Source: an uncultured Ignavibacteria bacterium (lineage in GTDB: Bacteria > Bacteroidota > Ignavibacteria > Kapaibacteriales > UBA961). From it: a DNA stretch of 11,406 bases. A program made the position numbers and the translations under genes. This document shows, in pieces, positions 8,038 to 11,406 of this stretch. Under the pieces are notes generated by a model, which made no database searches, had not been told where the DNA came from, and saw only the letters and a program-made list of their open reading frames with translations. The stretch covers positions 1 through 11,406 of the forward strand of contig CALMMI010000363.1 of assembly GCA_937868245.1 (NCBI GenBank). The letters are read 5' to 3'. Within the stretch, counting starts at the first letter, position 1. Every line of letters begins with the position of its first letter.

Positions 8038-8451
8038 TCAATATTCCTCACCCTTCCATTCATGAAAGCAATGATGGCAAACAAACTTTTCTTGGGGGAA
8101 TAATAATGGCAACCCGAAAAGCAACCATGTAAAAGCGGTCCCGCGTTTATCTTGTACAAATTCAATTCGGTTACTTCCACATTCAGGGCAAACGCCCCAA
8201 TCACTATCCGAGGATTCAATTTCAAATTCGTTTGTATCGATGAGTGCTAATATTTCCTTTGCAGCACGAACATCATGATTCTCTACTTTTAGCCTTACGC
8301 CTCCTATTGCATTTGAATATAACCAATTCATTGCAATCAAGTTCCCATTCACAATAACAGTACGAATACCTTCACTTTCAAGTCGTGCTTTTGCAAAATC
8401 AGCTTCGAAAATAGTACTGAATACTGCAACTGTTGTGAGTTCTGATTTCAT
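8038..8451 (-). CDS. DUF2007-type protein with C-terminal zinc ribbon
   Basis: Encodes 137 residues. Residues 1-72 fit the DUF2007 family (often annotated 'putative prokaryotic signal transducing protein'): a ferredoxin-like fold with VAVFSTIFEADFAKARLESEGI, then the GVRLKV strand and VRAAKEIL helix. Residues 88-91 (CPEC) and 125-128 (CHHC) form a four-cysteine zinc ribbon, interrupted by a hydrophobic stretch (FTWLLFGLPLLF, 107-118) that could touch a membrane. The molecular role of the family is not established. It is the last gene of the three-gene minus-strand cluster, 58 bp after the YdeI-like gene, and its stop lies 60 bp from the convergent secreted-protein stop. Confidence 0.8.
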   Translation of the reverse strand: MKSELTTVAVFSTIFEADFAKARLESEGIRTVIVNGNLIAMNWLYSNAIGGVRLKVENHDVRAAKEILALIDTNEFEIESSDSDWGVCPECGSNRIEFVQDKRGTAFTWLLFGLPLLFPQEKFVCHHCFHEWKGEEY

Positions 8452-8509
8452 GATTAGTACTTAGAAAATGGTTCACGATTGAAATGGAGGGGAATGATTG
8501 ATGCCTCTT

Positions 8510-9106
8510 TCATTTCATATATTGATAATTTAGTTCTTTTCCCTCAAGAATTTGCTGAATACATTTTTCAACACGTGCCTCACGGGTTTTGGCTTGTTTG
8601 GGTTCAGAAAAATGAACTATATAGGCTCGTTGCTTACCCGGTGATAATGCTTCAAACGCTGTTTTGAAATCCGAGTTTTCGTCCAGTTTCTTTTGGAGTT
8701 CTTCCGGAACTGTTAGCTCTTTGGGTGTTGTAGCTTTAGGCTCTACTTTCAATCCTGCTTTTTCCTTTTCAACTGCTTCCTGAATATATTCTTTTAAGAG
8801 AGGCGCCATTTGAACTATATCCTGAACATTGGTAAACCGTATGGTACGCATCCCCTTGGTACTCTCATCTCCTTTGAGCAGAATATTATCAGTATCATTT
8901 AATAGTCCACCCTTGAAAAAACTAAGCAAGCAATATTCCTTAAAAGAACCAATTGCAACAACATTAGTTTTCTGAAACGTGTAACAGGGAACACTCCACT
9001 TCCATTCTTCAGTAAGTCCGCATTCGAGAACAATCATTCTCAATTGCTTCAATTCTTCCTGCCACTTTTTGGCTTTATCTAAATATTCATCTACTTTGGG
9101 ATTCAT
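8510..9106 (-). CDS. YdeI/OmdA-type protein with DUF1801 domain
   Basis: Encodes 198 residues. Residues ~15-112 fit DUF1801, a small alpha/beta fold (LRMIVLECGLTEEWKWSVPCYTF, then FKEYCLLSFFKGGLL and MRTIRFTN). Residues ~128-190 fit the OmdA/YdeI C-terminal domain: VPEELQKKLDEN, FEALSPGKQRAYIVHF and KTREARVEKCIQQI. This two-domain order is that of Bacillus YdeI-like proteins. OmdA-type members have been linked to bacteriocin or envelope-stress protection, but the biochemical activity is unknown and I do not assign one. The stop of the DUF4256 gene lies 28 bp upstream, so the two are probably co-transcribed. No signal peptide; a cytoplasmic protein is expected. Confidence 0.85.
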   Translation of the reverse strand: MNPKVDEYLDKAKKWQEELKQLRMIVLECGLTEEWKWSVPCYTFQKTNVVAIGSFKEYCLLSFFKGGLLNDTDNILLKGDESTKGMRTIRFTNVQDIVQMAPLLKEYIQEAVEKEKAGLKVEPKATTPKELTVPEELQKKLDENSDFKTAFEALSPGKQRAYIVHFSEPKQAKTREARVEKCIQQILEGKELNYQYMK

Positions 9107-9134
9107 TCGTTTTTAATGTTTTGTTTTACAAAAA

Positions 9135-9686
9135 TTATACTCTTAACAATCCACGGAAGCCTCGTGCTGCATAATACGATTCTGCTCCGTTATGATACAG
9201 AAAAACAGTGTTATAACGTCGGTCACAAAATACTGCACCACCAAGTTTTCTAATATCAGCAGGTGTTGCTACCCAGCTTGATGTTTTAGTATCGAAATTA
9301 CCAAATTTCTGTAACTCACGGTATTGCTCTTCTGTTAAAAGGTCAATGCCCATATCAGTTGCCATTGCTGTTGCACTATTTTCCGGCTTATGTTCTTTCC
9401 TTGATTCAAGCGCATCATGGTCATAACAAAGACTTCTGCGACCCTTAGGGCTCTCCGCCGAGCAATCATAAAAAATGTATTCATCAGTTTTACTATCATA
9501 ACCGACAACATCAGGTTCACCACCTGTTTCCTCCATTTTATTCAAAGACCACAGTTTATCAGTATTAGCTTCTAATTTCGACTGCACTTTATCCCATTCA
9601 AGACCTTTATGACGGTTCATGTGTTTGTCAAAACGTGTTTTGAGTGTTTTGAGTATTTCTTCGCGTTGTTCAGGGGATAGTTTCAT
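9135..9686 (-). CDS. DUF4256 family protein
   Basis: Encodes 183 residues, about full length for DUF4256. Hallmark segments are GGEPDVVGYD (55-64), YIFYDCSAESPKGRRSLCYD (70-89), MGIDLLTEEQYRELQ (112-126), FDTKTSSW (131-138), GGAVFCDRRYNTVFLYHNGA (149-168) and YYAARGFR (171-178). The many invariant charged and aromatic residues suggest a conserved active or binding site, but no activity is known to me. It has no signal peptide. It is the first gene of the minus-strand cluster with the YdeI-like and DUF2007 genes; the 223-bp spacer upstream should hold the promoter, though I could not pick a convincing one. Confidence 0.87.
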   Translation of the reverse strand: MKLSPEQREEILKTLKTRFDKHMNRHKGLEWDKVQSKLEANTDKLWSLNKMEETGGEPDVVGYDSKTDEYIFYDCSAESPKGRRSLCYDHDALESRKEHKPENSATAMATDMGIDLLTEEQYRELQKFGNFDTKTSSWVATPADIRKLGGAVFCDRRYNTVFLYHNGAESYYAARGFRGLLRV

Positions 9687-9742
9687 TTATTTACTGCTAC
9701 TCAGGCTATGTTTTTAAATTGAATAAAAGTTTAATGGATAAT

Positions 9743-9804
9743 TGTTTGAACTTATTACAAAAACTCAATCGACATATTCAAACATTAGGGTAAATTTCGA
9801 TTGA
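9743..9804. repeat. Two interlocked 8-bp inverted repeats
   Basis: TGTTTGAA (9743-9750) pairs with TTCAAACA (9777-9784), and TCAATCGA (9765-9772) pairs with TCGATTGA (9797-9804). The arms alternate A-B-A'-B', so in RNA the two stems would form a pseudoknot-like topology rather than nested hairpins. On the minus strand this would lie in the upstream region or leader of the DUF4256 gene. Confidence 0.4.
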
Positions 9805-9821
9805 ATTAAAGAGTTTATTCA

Positions 9822-9843
9822 ATTTGTTTATAGGTAAACAAAT
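9822..9843. repeat. 9-bp hairpin with tetraloop
   Basis: ATTTGTTTA (9822-9830) and TAAACAAAT (9835-9843) pair perfectly around the loop TAGG. It may be a weak terminator for the HExxH gene or an operator for the DUF4256 cluster. The stem has only one G-C pair and no T-tail. Confidence 0.4.
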
Positions 9844-9859
9844 AAAGAAACATATGTGC

Positions 9860-9880
9860 TTTATGCATTTCTAGCATAAA
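9860..9880. repeat. 7-bp hairpin downstream of the HExxH gene
   Basis: TTTATGC (9860-9866) and GCATAAA (9874-9880) pair around a 7-base loop, 30 bp past the stop of the minus-strand HExxH gene. Its position suits a 3'-end structure, but no T-run follows. Confidence 0.35.
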
Positions 9881-9909
9881 TTGTATAAATAAAGATAATA
9901 AAAGAGGTG

Positions 9910-11283
9910 TCACTTGATGCCAAATTTTACTCTACCTACCATTCCTAAGAGAATTATACCATTTACAAATAAACACTCCTGACCTGAACTATCGTGTTGT
10001 ATCATAGAAAAAGGGTTCATATAACAATTTTCATGTTCTTTAAATGAAGCACGGCAAATTGGTAAATCTTCTAAAAAAGGACATATAGCTTGTTTGTTAT
10101 TTAGAATTTTCTCCAAAACTAAACTACACGAAACAAGAAAATTAAAACTATCATGCATTTTAGTGCAATGTTCGGCTGTTCCATGAATTAATGTATTATC
10201 TAAGTACCTAACTATACCAGTTCCAAAGTGCGAAATTTTATTTTTCCAATAATTTACATTAGTAAAATCATCAGAAGGCATAAATAAAAATTTTCCTCCG
10301 TGAGTATTTTGAATGTTCTTTAATGAATATTCAATAATATTGTGAGTGAAAAGATAAATATGGTTTTCATTAATATATTTCATTGTCAATTTGAGTACGC
10401 TTTCGCAATGCATAACTGATTTAGTAAAATCTCCTTTAAAAGATAGTGCTTCTTTACCAGTTTTAAGCCAGTCTTCAATAACATTTACAAAATCCGGCTT
10501 GCCTCTAAATTTTGCTTTGTTTTTTTGAAGCCAATTCATGAAACGCAGCAATGCTAACTCCGGATTAAGAGTAATTAAGCATTGTTGAGTCAAGTAAAAA
10601 ACACCCTTAGCTAATGAAGAAAATAAGTTCAGATGATATAAATACTCATATAATACCCAGTATTCGGGTTGTTTTGAAAACCCAATTCCGTTAGATGTAA
10701 AACTGTCATTCTTTTCATTGTAATCATGAATTTCTTCATCAGTTTTTTTTAAGAAAAGTTGGGTTCCTAAATATGCCATATGTTCTCTAATTACTTTTCC
10801 ACCAAGCTCAACTGTTATTTTGCCATTTGTAATAATTTTACATTTTTCATTAGAGTTTATAATCGATAGTTTAACGAGAATACCGTTCTCATGCTCTTGA
10901 GAATTATTACATTTATTAATTCTATCAACAACAGCTTTTCTAAGATTAAGGCCATCAATAAGCATGGAATTTTTTAGATTTGGCATACTTAAAGGAGATT
11001 CCAATACCTCTTTAGAAAGTGCTGAAGAAACTGCGATTTTCATCAAAGCTAAAGAGAAGTCAGTAAAAACACATGCTCCCCATGAGGTTGAAAAATTTTG
11101 AAGAAAATGTATATATTCATGGATTAATATTGAGATTTGTTTTTTACCGTCTTCAGACATAGAATTTCTTGAATTTGCAATATCAATATCTGAAACCTTG
11201 CAACGTAAATTTATCAATTGTCTTTCCCAATCATAAAAAGGTCTTTGTATTTCATCAAATTGATATTGGTCTATGGAATTCAT
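9910..11283 (-). CDS. Unrecognised 457-residue protein with HExxH motif
   Basis: I do not recognise a named family. Residues 51-61 read SILIHEYIHFL: hydrophobic residues around HExxH (H55, E56, H59), the zinc-binding and catalytic signature of many metallopeptidases. Possible extra ligands are an evenly spaced H367-x4-H372-x4-H377 with E371, near the C-terminus. Four C-terminal cysteines (401, 410, 420, 437) could bind a metal. No signal peptide or clear membrane helix is present, so a cytoplasmic protein is expected. The gene is visibly more A+T-rich than its neighbours, with heavy use of AAT, ATT, AAA and TTA codons, which suggests recent acquisition. It has the same strand as the DUF4256 cluster but is separated by 223 bp. 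Enzyme activity is inferred from the motif only. Confidence 0.75.
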   Translation of the reverse strand: MNSIDQYQFDEIQRPFYDWERQLINLRCKVSDIDIANSRNSMSEDGKKQISILIHEYIHFLQNFSTSWGACVFTDFSLALMKIAVSSALSKEVLESPLSMPNLKNSMLIDGLNLRKAVVDRINKCNNSQEHENGILVKLSIINSNEKCKIITNGKITVELGGKVIREHMAYLGTQLFLKKTDEEIHDYNEKNDSFTSNGIGFSKQPEYWVLYEYLYHLNLFSSLAKGVFYLTQQCLITLNPELALLRFMNWLQKNKAKFRGKPDFVNVIEDWLKTGKEALSFKGDFTKSVMHCESVLKLTMKYINENHIYLFTHNIIEYSLKNIQNTHGGKFLFMPSDDFTNVNYWKNKISHFGTGIVRYLDNTLIHGTAEHCTKMHDSFNFLVSCSLVLEKILNNKQAICPFLEDLPICRASFKEHENCYMNPFSMIQHDSSGQECLFVNGIILLGMVGRVKFGIK

Positions 11284-11406
11284 ACGTTTATTAACAAGTT
11301 TAAGAGTGCTCTGTTATGTAAAAAGATTTATAGTTTAAAGTCTTTATTGAATAAAATTAAATACAACTTTTTGTCAACATTATGCCTTTAAAAGAAAAAA
11401 TAATAA
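11284..11406. other. AT-rich upstream flank of the HExxH gene
   Basis: This stretch precedes the minus-strand HExxH gene and should contain its promoter. A TTGACA sits at 11372-11377 on the minus strand, but no good -10 or TAnnTTTG element is found at the right distance. No coding sequence is evident before the window ends. Confidence 0.4.

Larger units (their letters stand above)
9687..9909. other. AT-rich spacer rich in inverted repeats
   Basis: This spacer separates the HExxH gene's stop from the DUF4256 start, both on the minus strand, so it should hold a terminator and a promoter. It contains four inverted repeats. Two are compact hairpins (9822-9843 and 9860-9880) lying 30-90 bp downstream of the HExxH gene; neither is followed by a T-run on the minus strand. 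The other two are interlocked 8-bp pairs between 9743 and 9804. No coding sequence was found. Confidence 0.6.

Noticed and set aside
11348..11377. Sigma-70-like promoter starting with TTGACA upstream of the HExxH gene
   Set aside because: At 16-19 bases spacing the -10 candidates (such as TATTCA) match the consensus at half or fewer positions, and the host group uses a different consensus.

Overview
The window looks like chromosome from the Bacteroidota/Chlorobiota (FCB) group. The main reasons are a large exported protein with a C-terminal type IX secretion (T9SS) sorting domain and a chain of Ig/PKD-like repeats, TPR-plus-LuxR-HTH regulators typical of this group, low G+C, no clear Shine-Dalgarno sequences, and two candidate promoters that fit the group's TTG-N19-21-TAnnTTTG pattern. 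The genus cannot be read from the sequence; the architecture would also fit Ignavibacteria- or Kapabacteria-like lineages.

Left block (1-4134, minus strand): two tandem paralogous cytoplasmic regulators of about 683 residues, each with an N-terminal TPR-like solenoid, a coiled coil and a C-terminal LuxR/GerE-type helix-turn-helix. They are 47 bp apart and probably form one transcription unit. The downstream copy runs off the left edge only a few codons before its expected stop. Their coils and HTHs are nearly identical while the TPR parts have diverged.

Divergent intergenic region (4135-4785): back-to-back candidate promoters for the regulators and for the secreted-protein gene. A 16-bp dyad fills the spacer of the regulator promoter, and a near copy of it overlaps the end of the first regulator gene just ahead of the second. 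Between the promoters is what looks like a frameshifted remnant of a cohesin-like/T9SS-cargo coding sequence.

Middle block (4786-7977, plus strand): a 1063-residue secreted protein with a signal peptide, a propeller-like N-terminal half, six Ig/PKD-like repeats in a two-type alternation, a cohesin-like module and a type A T9SS sorting domain.

Right block (8038-9686, minus strand): three small genes spaced 28 and 58 bp apart, probably co-transcribed: a DUF4256 protein, a YdeI/OmdA-type protein with a DUF1801 domain, and a DUF2007 protein fused to a zinc ribbon. Upstream is an AT-rich spacer full of inverted repeats, then a visibly more AT-rich minus-strand gene (9910-11283) for an unrecognised 457-residue protein with an HExxH motif, possibly acquired horizontally. 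No tRNA, rRNA, CRISPR array, insertion sequence or integrase was seen.
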